Shown: in pieces, positions 31,428 through 41,040 of the stretch
Layout: each line of letters begins with the position of its first letter
Numbering within the stretch: the first letter of the stretch is position 1
DNA from: RZZS01 sp964491785
Lineage (GTDB): Bacteria > Pseudomonadota > Alphaproteobacteria > Micavibrionales > Micavibrionaceae
Assembly (NCBI GenBank): GCA_964491785.1
Contig: CAZBGS010000004.1
Coordinates: 186,001-250,000, forward strand
DNA length: 64,000 nucleotides
Direction of reading: 5' to 3'
Program-made: the position numbers and the translations under genes
Notes under the pieces: generated by a model
Seen by the model: only the letters and a program-made list of their open reading frames with translations
Told to the model about the DNA's origin: nothing
Databases searched by the model: none

Positions 31428-34291
31428 TTCCTGTCTTTCAACTGCTGCAAGATTGCGAAAGGCGAATCCTCGGGTCTGGCTTTGGGGCCGGCTTCCATGA
31501 TGCGCGGCTGGCGCTCGTGTTTTTCGCGTTTTTTGAAAGATTTGTCTTTCCGGGGTTTCATTTCGTCAGCATGTACGGGCTTTTCTTTTTTCTCGTTGTC
31601 GCAGTCCTTGCGCCTGAAATCTTTTTTATAAGGGGCTTTGCCCTGAGGCTGTCTCGGGCGGTCGGAAGCCTTGCCTTTCTTGAGCCTGAACTGTGCCAGA
31701 TCGGGTTTTTTCGGTTCCGGTTTGGTATCTGTTTCGGCGACTTGCGGCTCAAGAGACTCCGTCTCGGGCAGGCCCGGTTCAGAGGTTTCCGGAACCGGTT
31801 GTTCTCTGGCGGGTTCGGGCGTGGTTTCCGGCGGCGGTTCGGGGGCGGCTTCTTCGGGTTGCTGTTCCGGCTCGGGAGCGGCGGGTTCATCGATTTTGCG
31901 GTGGCCCATGGCTTCGAGGATCTCGTAAAGGTCGGCAATAGGGCAGCCGAGCCATTCGGCCATTTCATGCTTCGCCCGGAAAATTCCGTTCTCTGCACCG
32001 TCATAGATGGCGTTGATAACCCGGTCGAGCATGTCTATGCGGATGGCGCGCGGGCCGTATACCGGGTAGCCGATGGCGCGGTAAAAGCGATGGTCTATTC
32101 CCTCCCCGGAGACGGCGACGGAAACCATGCCGTCGGCGGGAACAGGAGCCGGAAGAGGCTTGTCGTTCCAAAGCGACCAGAGCAGTGCGCGCAGTCTTAC
32201 GCCCGCCGGCTTGTTGAGAGCGGGGATGAATACCAGCACCGGGCCAAGTCTTACCTTGCGCGATCTCAGGGCGGCGCGTCCCGCCGGATCAAGTTCACCT
32301 ATCAAAGGCTCGACGACATGGCGGGGAACGATGCCGAGGGCTTCCTTCACCTGAAAGCAGATGCCGCGGGCGGGGGCGGTTATTTCCTCTTCGTTGTCGA
32401 GTGCCTTGAGCGGTTCGAGGACGGTGTCGACATGCCGGTGCAGCCAGCTTTTTATATGTCCGCAGACAGCATCCCTGTCCTTACCTTCCAGCAGATCGCT
32501 GTCCGGGAGGAATATGTCGGGCCGGTAAACCGATTCGCCCTTGCGAACCTCAGCGACTGGCAAACCGGGCGTTGGGTTGGTCGGGTCTTTCTGAAAGTGA
32601 ATCCGTCCGTCGTCTTTCAGCGAGTACTGTGTGTCCCTGGCATTCAGCATCAAATTCTTCCGCCTGTTAATCTCACTTTTCAAAGCATTCCGCGAAGCGG
32701 ACATTATCGTTTTAAGATCCATGCCGCCAGCCCCGGTGTCCGGAAAAAACCGGAATCCGCGGAGGCTGCCTACCAACTGACCTTCGACGACCACTTCACC
32801 ATCGGCACGCACTCCGGCGAGAAGCTCGCGCTTTTCTTCGAGAGAGCGTATCAATACAGCGGCGCGCTGATCGACGAACCGCCTGGTCAGGGCTTCGTGA
32901 AGGACGTCGGAGAGACGGTCTTCGACCGATCTGGTTCTCTCCTGCCATTCTCCGGAGTTCTTCAGCCATTCCGCATGGTGGGCAATATACGTCCATGTGC
33001 GAATATGTGCAATCCTTGCCATCAATGTATCTACGCCGCCGTCGGTGCGGTCGAGCCTGTCGACCTGCCCCGCGACCCAGTTTTCGTGGAGCGGGCCTTC
33101 CATCAGGCGCAGGTAAATCTCGCCTGCCATCTTGTGGTGCTGTTCGCCAAGCGTCTTGCGGAAATCAGGAATCTGGCAGACATCCCATAGAAGGCGGACG
33201 GCATCGCGGTTTGTGGCGAGAGCGGATATTTCCTTGCGCCGAAGAAGACTCCTTAAAGTAATCTGGTCGTCTGCCGGGCGGTTTTTTATGAGAATATTTT
33301 TTCCAGAAGGCATCTCAAGAGAGGCCAGCAGGCCTTTGGCAGATGAAAAATCGAGATTGCTGTTGCGCCAGTAAACGGTTTTTTGCGGCTCGAAACAGTG
33401 GTTCTCAATCGCTTCCACGATGGCGGCTTCCAGTTCCTTCACCGGGCCGGTGACCCCGAAGGTGCCGTCTCTGGTGTAGCGGCCTGCTCTGCCGGCGATC
33501 TGGGCGATCTCGTTTTTGCCGAGGTTGCGGGCTCTGGCCCCGTCATATTTCCGGGTGGCGGCGAGGGCGACGTGGTTGATGTCCATGTTCAGGCCCATGC
33601 CGATAGCGTCGGTCGCCACCAGAAAATCGACCTCGCCTGCCTGATACATCGCGACCTGAGCGCTGCGGGTGCGAGGCGAAAGCGCGCCGAGAACAACGGC
33701 AGTGCCGCCCCGCTGGCGGCGGATCAGTTCGGCGATGTTGTAAACGTCATTCACCGAAAACGCCACCACAGCGGAGCGCGGGGGGAGGCGGCCCAGTTTC
33801 CTGAAGCCTGAATACGCGAGTTTGGAAAATCTGTCTCTGGTATTGAATTCCGCTTCGGGAACCAGTCTGGCGATCAAAGGTTTCATGGTGTCCGAACCCA
33901 TGAACATCGTTTCAGCCTTTCCTCTGGCGCGCAGCAGGCGGTCGGTGAAGATGTGGCCGCGCTCGGCGTCACCGCAAAGCTGGATTTCGTCGATAGCCAG
34001 AAATTCGAATTCGCGCTCCGTCGGCATGGCCTCGACGGTACAGAGAAAGTAGCACGCTTTCGGAGGAAGGATTTTCTCTTCGCCGGTGATCAGGGCAACC
34101 CGCGAGGCCCCTTTGATTTTGGCAACGCGGTCATAGTTTTCCCGTGCCAGAAGACGGAGGGGGAAGCCGATCACGCCATTGCCGTAAGAGAGCATGCGAT
34201 CGATCGCATACCAGGTCTTGCCGGTGTTGGTCGGCCCCAGCAGGGCGGTTATTCTGCCCTGCGGCGGAATTGCGCTTTTCGTGATGGTCAT
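31424..34291 (-). CDS. SUV3-like DExH RNA helicase
   Basis: 955 residues resembling mitochondrial SUV3 and its alphaproteobacterial relatives. Helicase motifs: GPTNTGKT (Walker A), LAIDEIQLCGD, GSDTMKPLI, AVVAFSVNDVY, DFLVATDAIGMGLNMDINHV and IAQIAGRAGRY. A SUV3 C-terminal region follows (KTVYWRNSNLDFSS, PVYGPRAIRIDMLDRVIN). The last 160 residues are a Glu/Pro-rich then Lys-rich linker ending DSPFAILQQLK. Such enzymes unwind RNA in degradosome-type complexes. It forms a coupled pair with the Rap1a-like gene. Confidence 0.93.
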   Translation of the reverse strand: MTITKSAIPPQGRITALLGPTNTGKTWYAIDRMLSYGNGVIGFPLRLLARENYDRVAKIKGASRVALITGEEKILPPKACYFLCTVEAMPTEREFEFLAIDEIQLCGDAERGHIFTDRLLRARGKAETMFMGSDTMKPLIARLVPEAEFNTRDRFSKLAYSGFRKLGRLPPRSAVVAFSVNDVYNIAELIRRQRGGTAVVLGALSPRTRSAQVAMYQAGEVDFLVATDAIGMGLNMDINHVALAATRKYDGARARNLGKNEIAQIAGRAGRYTRDGTFGVTGPVKELEAAIVEAIENHCFEPQKTVYWRNSNLDFSSAKGLLASLEMPSGKNILIKNRPADDQITLRSLLRRKEISALATNRDAVRLLWDVCQIPDFRKTLGEQHHKMAGEIYLRLMEGPLHENWVAGQVDRLDRTDGGVDTLMARIAHIRTWTYIAHHAEWLKNSGEWQERTRSVEDRLSDVLHEALTRRFVDQRAAVLIRSLEEKRELLAGVRADGEVVVEGQLVGSLRGFRFFPDTGAGGMDLKTIMSASRNALKSEINRRKNLMLNARDTQYSLKDDGRIHFQKDPTNPTPGLPVAEVRKGESVYRPDIFLPDSDLLEGKDRDAVCGHIKSWLHRHVDTVLEPLKALDNEEEITAPARGICFQVKEALGIVPRHVVEPLIGELDPAGRAALRSRKVRLGPVLVFIPALNKPAGVRLRALLWSLWNDKPLPAPVPADGMVSVAVSGEGIDHRFYRAIGYPVYGPRAIRIDMLDRVINAIYDGAENGIFRAKHEMAEWLGCPIADLYEILEAMGHRKIDEPAAPEPEQQPEEAAPEPPPETTPEPAREQPVPETSEPGLPETESLEPQVAETDTKPEPKKPDLAQFRLKKGKASDRPRQPQGKAPYKKDFRRKDCDNEKKEKPVHADEMKPRKDKSFKKREKHERQPRIMEAGPKARPEDSPFAILQQLKDRK

Positions 34292-34402
34292 GGATTTTAT
34301 TCGTTTAGCGCAAGCAAACTTTTTTGCAAATCTTTTTTGCGGTAAACAAAAGGGCTATGCTAGATAACGGGGATGGTTGTCCGGTTTTCTCAGGAGATTT
34401 TC

Positions 34403-36010
34403 ATGTCGCTACATAGTACACGCTCAAAATTGTTTCAGTCCATTCTGGCTTGCGCCTTGCTATCAGGTTACCCGGCCATGGCCGCGCCGCAGATTGACGA
34501 GCAGGGGGCGCAGGAACTCAAGGCGATACTGAACGAGATGCTGGATTTTCAAAAGAGCGCGACCGCCGTCAACCAGGGCGTGATGAAATTCGAGGGCGAG
34601 CTTAAAGTGGAAAGAGCGGCTGAATATTACGCGGTAACGCTGCCTCATATCACTATCGCCGATACTTCGGGCGGGTTTTTTGATATGGGAATTATATCGC
34701 TTAACGCCATTCCGACCGACGATCCCGCCATGTGGAAAATGTCCATGGCCCTGCCCACGCCCATGACCGGATATGACGCGCAGGGCAACCCGGTGGTCAG
34801 CTTCGATATTTCTAGGCAAAGGATGTCGGGGGTCTGGCATAAGGATTTCGGGAATTTCGTCAAGCTGGACGCGGCATATGAGAATCTGGTCATCAATGCC
34901 GGAGCCGCTGGCGAGGGTGTCGTTATCCCGTCGATGTCGGCTATGGTCGATCTCGACAAAAACGAGAAGGACGAATGGAGCGGCCCTGCCGCTTTTGCCG
35001 TTAACGGGATGAAGGTGATGGCAGGGGGCAGAGAGGTTTTCAAGGCTGATAAATTCCTCGCCAATTCCGAGGTACTCAATATTTCAACCGCGGCCATCAA
35101 ACAATACAAGGACAATATGACGGCGATTGCCGAACAGGCTCTTGCCTTGCCGGAAGGCGGTCAGGCAAGCCCGCAGCATGCGGTAGGCATTTACAATCTG
35201 ATTTTTGATTTTCTGGGCAATGCATGGGAAGGTTTTTCGAGCGAGTTTGCGGTCGAGGGTCTCAAAATAGAGGTTCCGGCGGAAGATGCCGCCGCGCCAA
35301 AGACCTTCAGACTTGGGAAGGCCACTTACGGTCTCGATATGAGAGGGTTCAAAGGAGATAATATTACCATAGCTTCGCGCATGTCCTATGATGGCGTCGA
35401 AAGCCAGCTGGTTCTTCCGGGAATTGAAGGAATAATTCCCACAGGTGCGAATCTCAGCTACCGGATAAACAACATTCCCTATAAACAGATTGCCGAGCTG
35501 GGGAAGAATACGCTGCGTTCGTCGCTTGTATCTCCGGAGATGGCGCAGATGTCAGGGATGCAGATGGTAATGGTGCTGCCGCAAATTCTTGCTCAGGCGG
35601 GGACGAATTTCGAATTGAAGGATCTGGCTATTAACGGGCAGGAGAATTACGGGCTTCAGTTTACCGGCAAGGTAAATGCCGATGCCGTCTCTCCCATGGG
35701 AATTACTGCCGATGTCAACGGCAGGATCCATGGGTTCGAATGGCTTACAGGCAAGCTATCGGGGATAATGAACAATCCGCAAACCAGTCAGGGGCAGAAG
35801 GCGGAAGTTCAGAAGGCTGTGCAAACACTGGCTTTGTTGCAGTTGTTGGGACGCCAGGAAAAGGACGGGCAAGGCAGGGATGTCAGGGTTTATGAATTCA
35901 AACTCGGCCCTCAGGGGCAGATGCTGCTAAATGGCGCCGATCTGAACGCGGTACTTGGTCAGATGTCACCAGGTCTGGCGCAGGATTCCAAACCGGCGGC
36001 GCCTCAGTAG
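34403..36010 (+). CDS. Large periplasmic protein of unknown function
   Basis: About 535 residues from the ATG at 34403, which has GGAG seven bases upstream (an earlier start adds ten unusual residues). A signal peptide (ILACALLSGYPAMA, then APQID) precedes a beta-rich body with YAVTLPHITIADTSGG, YDAQGNPVVSFDISRQ and LDMRGFKGDNITIAS, reminiscent of DUF945/DUF2125-type periplasmic proteins, though the match is weak. The end is Gln/Ala-rich. It is convergent with mltG across a 37-bp gap and appears to be transcribed alone. Confidence 0.65.
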   Translation: MSLHSTRSKLFQSILACALLSGYPAMAAPQIDEQGAQELKAILNEMLDFQKSATAVNQGVMKFEGELKVERAAEYYAVTLPHITIADTSGGFFDMGIISLNAIPTDDPAMWKMSMALPTPMTGYDAQGNPVVSFDISRQRMSGVWHKDFGNFVKLDAAYENLVINAGAAGEGVVIPSMSAMVDLDKNEKDEWSGPAAFAVNGMKVMAGGREVFKADKFLANSEVLNISTAAIKQYKDNMTAIAEQALALPEGGQASPQHAVGIYNLIFDFLGNAWEGFSSEFAVEGLKIEVPAEDAAAPKTFRLGKATYGLDMRGFKGDNITIASRMSYDGVESQLVLPGIEGIIPTGANLSYRINNIPYKQIAELGKNTLRSSLVSPEMAQMSGMQMVMVLPQILAQAGTNFELKDLAINGQENYGLQFTGKVNADAVSPMGITADVNGRIHGFEWLTGKLSGIMNNPQTSQGQKAEVQKAVQTLALLQLLGRQEKDGQGRDVRVYEFKLGPQGQMLLNGADLNAVLGQMSPGLAQDSKPAAPQ

Positions 36011-36047
36011 ACAATAGTACAGATTTGTTAATCGCGAGGGGTAGTCG

Positions 36048-37055
36048 TCAGTCGGGGGATGGGTTCGACTGTCTGATTTTGCGCCAGTTGGCGACGTTGC
36101 GGTTGTGTTCTTCGAGGGTTTGGGCGAAGGCATGGCCGCCGGTGCCGTCGGCTACGAAATAGATGAACGAATGCTGCTCGGGGTTGAGGACGGCGGCAAT
36201 GGCTTCCCTGCCGGGATTGGCGATCGGGCCGGGAGGTAATCCCGGGTTCCTGTAGGTGTTATAGGGTGAATCAAGTTCGAGATCTTTGGTCAGAAGACGG
36301 CGGCCCATAGGCCCCAGCCCTTCATTCTGATGCATGCCCCGGGTATGGGCGTAAATGACGGTCGGGTCTGATTGCAGGGGTATGCCCCTGTTCAGCCGGT
36401 TGATGAACACGCCCGCTATTCTCGCTCTTTCGCCCGGGACTCCGGTTTCCTTCTCGACGATCGAGGCCAGTATCAGGGCTTCGAGAGGCGATGAGACGGG
36501 AAGATCGGCGGCTCTTGATTCCCAGAGTTCGGAAAGGGTTTTTTCCATGGCTGATTGCATCCGCCTGATAATGTCCGACCGGCTTTCCCTGCGGCTGAAG
36601 CTGTAGGTCTCGGGCAGGAGAGTGCCCTCTTCGGGGATGGAGGCAATGTCGCCGGTGAGCCGCTCATCCTCTTTCAGCAGGCCGACTATCTGGTGGCTGG
36701 TGAGACCTTCGGGGATGGTGATCCTGCGCTGGATGACTTTGCCGGAAAGCAGCAGTTCCATTATCTGCTTCTGGGATATTCCTGCTTCCAGCGCGTATTC
36801 TCCCGCCTTGAGCGAGGACTGGGCCCCGGAGATTCTGACGGCGGTCTTGAATACCTGCGGGCGGGTTATCGCTCCATGCGTCTGGAGCTTGCGGGCAATG
36901 GCGCCCAGGGTTTCGCCGGGCTCGATAACAATTTCTGTCTTGTTTTCAAGCGGGCCTTTACGATTAAAAGTTTCTATTCCCCACCACAAGACTGCGGCGG
37001 AAACGATGACGGCCAGAGACAGCAGGAAGCCAAGCAAACGAAAGATGTGCCGCAT
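36048..37055 (-). CDS. mltG: Endolytic murein transglycosylase
   Basis: 335 residues: a single N-terminal membrane helix (LLGFLLSLAVIVSAAVLWW), a LysM-like section and a YceG domain. Catalytic-domain landmarks are LILASIVEKETGVPGERARIAGVF, IPLQSDPTVIYA and LDSPYNTYRNPGLPPGPIANPG, which match MltG. MltG cuts nascent glycan strands near the membrane and helps set their length. It begins two bases after an SDR gene on the same strand, so the two are co-transcribed. Confidence 0.95.
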   Translation of the reverse strand: MRHIFRLLGFLLSLAVIVSAAVLWWGIETFNRKGPLENKTEIVIEPGETLGAIARKLQTHGAITRPQVFKTAVRISGAQSSLKAGEYALEAGISQKQIMELLLSGKVIQRRITIPEGLTSHQIVGLLKEDERLTGDIASIPEEGTLLPETYSFSRRESRSDIIRRMQSAMEKTLSELWESRAADLPVSSPLEALILASIVEKETGVPGERARIAGVFINRLNRGIPLQSDPTVIYAHTRGMHQNEGLGPMGRRLLTKDLELDSPYNTYRNPGLPPGPIANPGREAIAAVLNPEQHSFIYFVADGTGGHAFAQTLEEHNRNVANWRKIRQSNPSPD

Positions 37056-37057
37056 TT

Positions 37058-37969
37058 CTAACCGGTGTTTTCCGCCTGCTGGAGTATTCTCAGGGCATAG
37101 GTTTCGGCATCCAGACAGGCGGCAAGGCCGGAGCGGAAATCGGGATATTTCAGTTCAATGCCGAGTTTTTCTTTAACCCTGCGATTGCTTACCCGTTTGT
37201 TATCCGAATAGAAGCTGCGGGCGATGGGGGCAAGATCGGCCTCCTCTATCGGAACGAGAGGCGGCGGCTCGATGCCCAGAAGTTCGCAGGCACAGGCGAT
37301 GACTTCGTGGCTCGGAGCCGGATGGTCGTCGCAGACGTTGTAAATCGCCCCCGGCTGGGGATTGTTCATCGAGGCGATGAGGATGCGGACTATGTCTTCC
37401 ACATGGATGCGGCTTGAGACATGCCCTTCCTTTTCCACCCTTCTGGCGATTCCGGCCCGTACGGAATCAAGGGCGCTGCGGCCGGGGCCGTAAATGCCGG
37501 CGAGACGGAAGATGTGAACCGGCATCTTGAATGTTTTCATGAAGGAAAGCCACTGCTCCTCGGATCTGGCGCGCCGCGATCCGCGACGGGAACCGGGGGC
37601 GACTTCCGTGGTTTCATCCACCCATCCACCGCCGCGATCCCCGTATACCCCGGTCGTGGACAGATAGCCGATCCATTTTATGGTCGGAATTCTTGCAATG
37701 TCCTCGGCGTGAATCAGAAAAGCCGGGTCGCCGTCGTCGCCGGGGGGGGTGGAGATCAGAATGTGGGTGGTATCTTTGAGGATGAACAGAGGGTCGCTGA
37801 GAGGATGGGAGTAATCGAAGATATGGGCATGTTTACCACGGGATCGAAGTTCCTGTTTTTTCTCAGGATCGCGGGTGGTTCCGGCTATTTCCCAACCGCC
37901 TTCCTGCTCGAGAGTATGCCCAAGATAGTCACATGTATAGCCGTATCCAAAACAAAAAAGACGTTTCAT
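37058..37969 (-). CDS. NAD(P)-binding SDR/epimerase family protein (YeeZ-like)
   Basis: 303 residues of the extended/atypical SDR class with a glycine-rich FCFGYGYTCDYL start, IKWIGYLSTTGVYGDRGG (the conserved tyrosine-containing strand), FRLAGIYGPGRSALD and IYNVCDDHPAPSHEV. Relatives are often annotated as nucleoside-diphosphate-sugar epimerases, but the substrate is not predictable. It leads a two-gene unit with mltG (2-bp gap). Confidence 0.85.
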   Translation of the reverse strand: MKRLFCFGYGYTCDYLGHTLEQEGGWEIAGTTRDPEKKQELRSRGKHAHIFDYSHPLSDPLFILKDTTHILISTPPGDDGDPAFLIHAEDIARIPTIKWIGYLSTTGVYGDRGGGWVDETTEVAPGSRRGSRRARSEEQWLSFMKTFKMPVHIFRLAGIYGPGRSALDSVRAGIARRVEKEGHVSSRIHVEDIVRILIASMNNPQPGAIYNVCDDHPAPSHEVIACACELLGIEPPPLVPIEEADLAPIARSFYSDNKRVSNRRVKEKLGIELKYPDFRSGLAACLDAETYALRILQQAENTG

Positions 37970-38023
37970 TTATCGGGCTTTCCTCCAGCTCGCCAGTTCA
38001 TTATTATGAATATATACGTATTT

Positions 38024-38692
38024 CTAGAAATCTGTATCCTCATAATGGCTGGCGGGAGTGAAGCCGGGAATTCTGTCCTCCAGCAGGGGTCTGAAGCTTG
38101 GGCGCGATTTTATTCTCGCATACCATTCTCTTGCGGCTTGATGCTCCTCCCAGGGAACGTCGCCGATGTAGTCGACGGCGGAGAGGTGCGAAGCGGCGGC
38201 TATGTCGGCCAGCGAAAAGCTGTCTCCCGCAAGCCAGTTCCTTTTTTCGGTCAGGAAGCCGATATAGTCCAGATGGTAATGAATGTTCGCGTGTCCGGCG
38301 CGGATCGAGGGGCCATGCGGTTCCCCCAGCCTGAGAAAACGCTTCATCAGCTTTTCCCCGACGAGGTTGTCGGTGACCTCGTGGTTGAACTTGACGTCGA
38401 ACCAGCTGGTGAGGCGTCTGGTTTCGGCGCGCTGCACCGGGTCGCCGCCGAGAAGATTGACTTCAGGATAGACTTCCTCGAGATATTCGCAGATAACCTG
38501 CGAGTTTGAAAGCGTCGTGCCATCGGGCTCGATCAGAACGGGAACGTCGCCAGCCGGATTGAGAGCAAGGAACTCGGTTCGCCGCTCCCAAATTTTTTCT
38601 ATTTTCAGCTCGAAATCCAGTTTCTTTTCGGCAAGTACTACCCGTACCTTGCGTGAGAATGGATGGAGCCAGAGATGGTACAGTGTTCTCAT
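38024..38692 (-). CDS. Glutathione S-transferase family protein
   Basis: 222 residues with an N-terminal thioredoxin-like GST domain (TLYHLWLHPFSRKVRVVL, then NPAGDVPVLI with the cis-proline, and TLSNSQVICEYLEE) and an alpha-helical C-terminal domain (LAGDSFSLADIAAASHLS, which contains the conserved GST N-capping box). A serine at HPFSRK may be the catalytic residue. Conjugation versus other thiol chemistry cannot be decided. It appears to be a single gene. Confidence 0.9.
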   Translation of the reverse strand: MRTLYHLWLHPFSRKVRVVLAEKKLDFELKIEKIWERRTEFLALNPAGDVPVLIEPDGTTLSNSQVICEYLEEVYPEVNLLGGDPVQRAETRRLTSWFDVKFNHEVTDNLVGEKLMKRFLRLGEPHGPSIRAGHANIHYHLDYIGFLTEKRNWLAGDSFSLADIAAASHLSAVDYIGDVPWEEHQAAREWYARIKSRPSFRPLLEDRIPGFTPASHYEDTDF

Positions 38693-38802
38693 GGCCTTCC
38701 TTCAAGAAGCCTCTTCACAGGCAAATAATAAAAAATGCCATTTCAAAAGATACTATTCTTTTTACTCATCCATCACGAGTCTTTTTTCGATAAGGAAGCA
38801 CA

Positions 38803-39390
38803 TTACTGGCGAATACCTTCCACCTCCAGACGTATCATTACTTCATCGCCGACACCGGGAAGGCCGTAGGTCATTCCGAACTCGCTTCTTCTGATCGATG
38901 TGTGCGCGGAAAAGCCGGCGATGTGACTTCCGGTCATGGGATGCTCGCCAGCCTTGTTGAACAACGTTTTCAATGTAACCGGTCGGGTTATGCCAAGCAG
39001 GGTCAGGTTGCCGGTGATGTCGGCGGAGTCTTCGCCGGTGACATCGATTCCGGTGCTTTCAAAGGTCATTTCCGGGAAATGGGAAACATAGAAAAAATCG
39101 GCGCTTTTCATATGTTCGTTCCACTGCTCGTCATTCATCTCGATACTTTCGGTTTTGATGGAGACGATTACCCGGGAGTTTTCGGGGGCCGCCTCGTCGA
39201 AAGTGAACTCTCCGTCGAAATCGAGAAATTTGCCCATGGATTTCGAAAAACCTAGATGGTCGGCGAAAAAAAGTATCTGGGTGTGACTTTTGTCGAGAAT
39301 GTAGGTGGCCGGTTCGGCCCATGCCTTCGTGCTGGGGAATATGAAAGTCAAAAAGATAAATGATGTTATTGCCGTTTGCCTGATGTTCAT
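38803..39390 (-). CDS. YceI-like periplasmic lipid-binding protein
   Basis: About 195 residues with a signal peptide (ITSFIFLTFIFPSTKAWA) and a YceI beta-barrel: YILDKSHTQILFFADHLGFSK, GEFTFDEAAPENSRVIVSI, SADFFYVSHFPEMTFES and GNLTLLGITRPVTLKTLFN. YceI relatives bind long isoprenoid lipids. The ATG at 39388-39390 has AGAGGT upstream and places the signal peptide correctly. A small membrane protein gene is directly upstream on the same strand. Confidence 0.9.
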   Translation of the reverse strand: MNIRQTAITSFIFLTFIFPSTKAWAEPATYILDKSHTQILFFADHLGFSKSMGKFLDFDGEFTFDEAAPENSRVIVSIKTESIEMNDEQWNEHMKSADFFYVSHFPEMTFESTGIDVTGEDSADITGNLTLLGITRPVTLKTLFNKAGEHPMTGSHIAGFSAHTSIRRSEFGMTYGLPGVGDEVMIRLEVEGIRQ

Positions 39391-39400
39391 TACAACCTCT

Positions 39401-39604
39401 TTATTGAAAGTAAATTTTATAAAGCATGACCGCCGCATAAGCTCCGGCCGCGGCAATCGCCCAGTTCAACAGGCCGTAAGTCATCTTGATGCTTTTATCC
39501 GACAGGATTTCCCTGTTCGAACGGTGGCGGAGCAGATAAAGCAATAGCACCTGACCGGCAAAAAAACCTGTTAACAAACCGAGTATGCCAATGATATAGA
39601 CCAT
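39401..39604 (-). CDS. Small two-helix membrane protein
   Basis: 67 residues with two predicted membrane helices (YIIGILGLLTGFFAGQVLLLYLL and LLNWAIAAAGAYAAVMLYKIY) joined by a basic, polar loop. No family recognised. It ends 10 bp before the YceI start on the same strand, so they may form an operon, possibly both acting at the membrane. The ribosome-binding site is weak, which keeps confidence moderate. Confidence 0.55.
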   Translation of the reverse strand: MVYIIGILGLLTGFFAGQVLLLYLLRHRSNREILSDKSIKMTYGLLNWAIAAAGAYAAVMLYKIYFQ

Positions 39605-39671
39605 GCGAGCTGTTGAACTATCTTCCTCGTAACAAACGACAGGCTTCCAACAATCAGCGCCGGGAGACGCA

Positions 39672-40490
39672 ATGTTACTTTATCATATAATTATCCTCGC
39701 CCTTGTCCAAGGGGTTACAGAATTTTTGCCAATCAGTTCAAGCGGGCATCTTCTGATCGTCCATGATCTTACGCAGGATTCTGTCAGTGGAGATCACTGG
39801 GGGGAAGAGCTGACCATGGACATAGCGGTGCATGTTGGCACCCTGTTTTCGGTTCTGTTGTATTTCCGGAAAGATATCTTCAGCGTCGTTTCCGGCGTGT
39901 TTGCGGCGGCAAGGGATCGTAAGGGGTCGCAAGGGTTAAGTCTTGGGATAAATGTTTTGGCCGCTTCGCTGCCCGTCATTGCCGCCGGACTGATACTTCA
40001 GATTTACGAGCCTTATTTTTTGCGGAACATGGCGATTGTGGGCTGGACTACGCTTGCTTTCGGGGTTCTTCTGTGGGCTGCCGATCGTTATTTTCCCGAT
40101 GCCGGCAGGCTTGAGAAAATGCCGTTAAGGCATGCGCTGCTGGTTGGGCTGTGTCAGGCGGTAGCTCTCATTCCCGGCGTCAGCCGCTCCGGGATCACCA
40201 TGACGGCCGGCAGGGCGCTAGGCTACGGACGGACGGAATCGGCGAGGTTCTCGCTGCTGCTGGCGATTGTCGCCATCAGCGGAGCCGGGCTGGTGCAGGG
40301 AGTGGAGCTTGCCCATGCGCGTAATCTGGATCTTGGCATGGATGTTTTGCTGGCGGCCTTTCTGGCATTTCTTGCAGGGTGGGCGGCCATAGCCCTGATG
40401 ATGCGCTGGCTAGCCAGGGCCACCTTTACACCTTTTGCGGTTTACCGGGTGGCGCTGGGGGTTCTGCTGATCTATTTGTATTCGCTCTGA
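39672..40490 (+). CDS. uppP: Undecaprenyl-diphosphate phosphatase (BacA/UppP)
   Basis: 272-residue integral membrane phosphatase that recycles the undecaprenyl carrier needed for peptidoglycan synthesis. The two conserved active-site motifs are present: EFLPISSSGHLLIVHD near residue 20 and ALIPGVSRSGITMTAGRALG near residue 165, separated by membrane helices. GGGAGACG precedes the ATG. Its last 65 bp overlap the convergent rsmD coding sequence; the family core (YRVALGVLLIYLYSL) reaches the stop, so the extension belongs to rsmD. Confidence 0.97.
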   Translation: MLLYHIIILALVQGVTEFLPISSSGHLLIVHDLTQDSVSGDHWGEELTMDIAVHVGTLFSVLLYFRKDIFSVVSGVFAAARDRKGSQGLSLGINVLAASLPVIAAGLILQIYEPYFLRNMAIVGWTTLAFGVLLWAADRYFPDAGRLEKMPLRHALLVGLCQAVALIPGVSRSGITMTAGRALGYGRTESARFSLLLAIVAISGAGLVQGVELAHARNLDLGMDVLLAAFLAFLAGWAAIALMMRWLARATFTPFAVYRVALGVLLIYLYSL

Positions 40491-41040
40491 ACATCTTGTA
40501 AACGAGTATGCGGGTATCGCCGTATTCTTGTTCCTTTATCAGGGAGATGCAGCCGCTTGCCGTAATATCCTCATTTCTCCCGGTTTCGATCACGGCGATG
40601 AATTCGTCTTCCAGCCAGCCGCCGCCATAAAGCGCGTCTATGGAAGGGTTGACCAGATTTTTTCCGTAGGGAGGGTCGAGAAAGACTATTCCGGCTTTGG
40701 GAATTCCTTCGGGGGGAAGGGGCGGTTTGGTCGCATTGCCGAAGACAATTGCCGTCTGCTCCGATGTTGCGGCGAATTTCTCAAGGTTGCTGCGGCACAG
40801 ATCTATGGAATTCCTGTTGTTATCCATGAAGATGCAAAAGCTGCAGCCGCGGGAGAGGGCTTCTATTCCGAGAGCGCCGGTGCCGCAGAAGGCGTCGAGG
40901 GTTACTGCGCCTTCCAGAAGGCCGCGGTTTGCAAGAGCGGTGAAGACGGCCTGACGAACCTTGTCCGAAGTCGGCCTTATTCGGGAGTCTTTGGGGGCTA
41001 TCAGGGTTTGGCCTTTGAATTTTCCGCCGGTAATTCTCAC
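40426..41040 (-). CDS. rsmD: 16S rRNA (guanine-966-N2)-methyltransferase
   Basis: About 204 residues with RsmD motifs: RITGGKFKGQTLIAPK, RPTSDKVRQAVFTAL, LDAFCGTGALGIEALSRG (SAM binding) and FLDPPYGKN (catalytic DPPY). The start is GTG at 41038-41040, overlapping the rluB stop (GTGA), so the pair is coupled. The enzyme core ends near ILVYKMF; the final 20 residues, rich in proline, lie in the overlap with uppP. The frame stays open far upstream through rluB, but that part is not RsmD. Confidence 0.93.
   Translation of the reverse strand: MRITGGKFKGQTLIAPKDSRIRPTSDKVRQAVFTALANRGLLEGAVTLDAFCGTGALGIEALSRGCSFCIFMDNNRNSIDLCRSNLEKFAATSEQTAIVFGNATKPPLPPEGIPKAGIVFLDPPYGKNLVNPSIDALYGGGWLEDEFIAVIETGRNEDITASGCISLIKEQEYGDTRILVYKMFRANTNRSAEPPAPPGKPQKV

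Noticed and set aside
31301..33190. 629-codon open frame on the plus strand
   Set aside because: It is antisense to the SUV3-like helicase, whose motifs are unmistakable; the protein is Arg/Gly/Phe-rich and has no family features.
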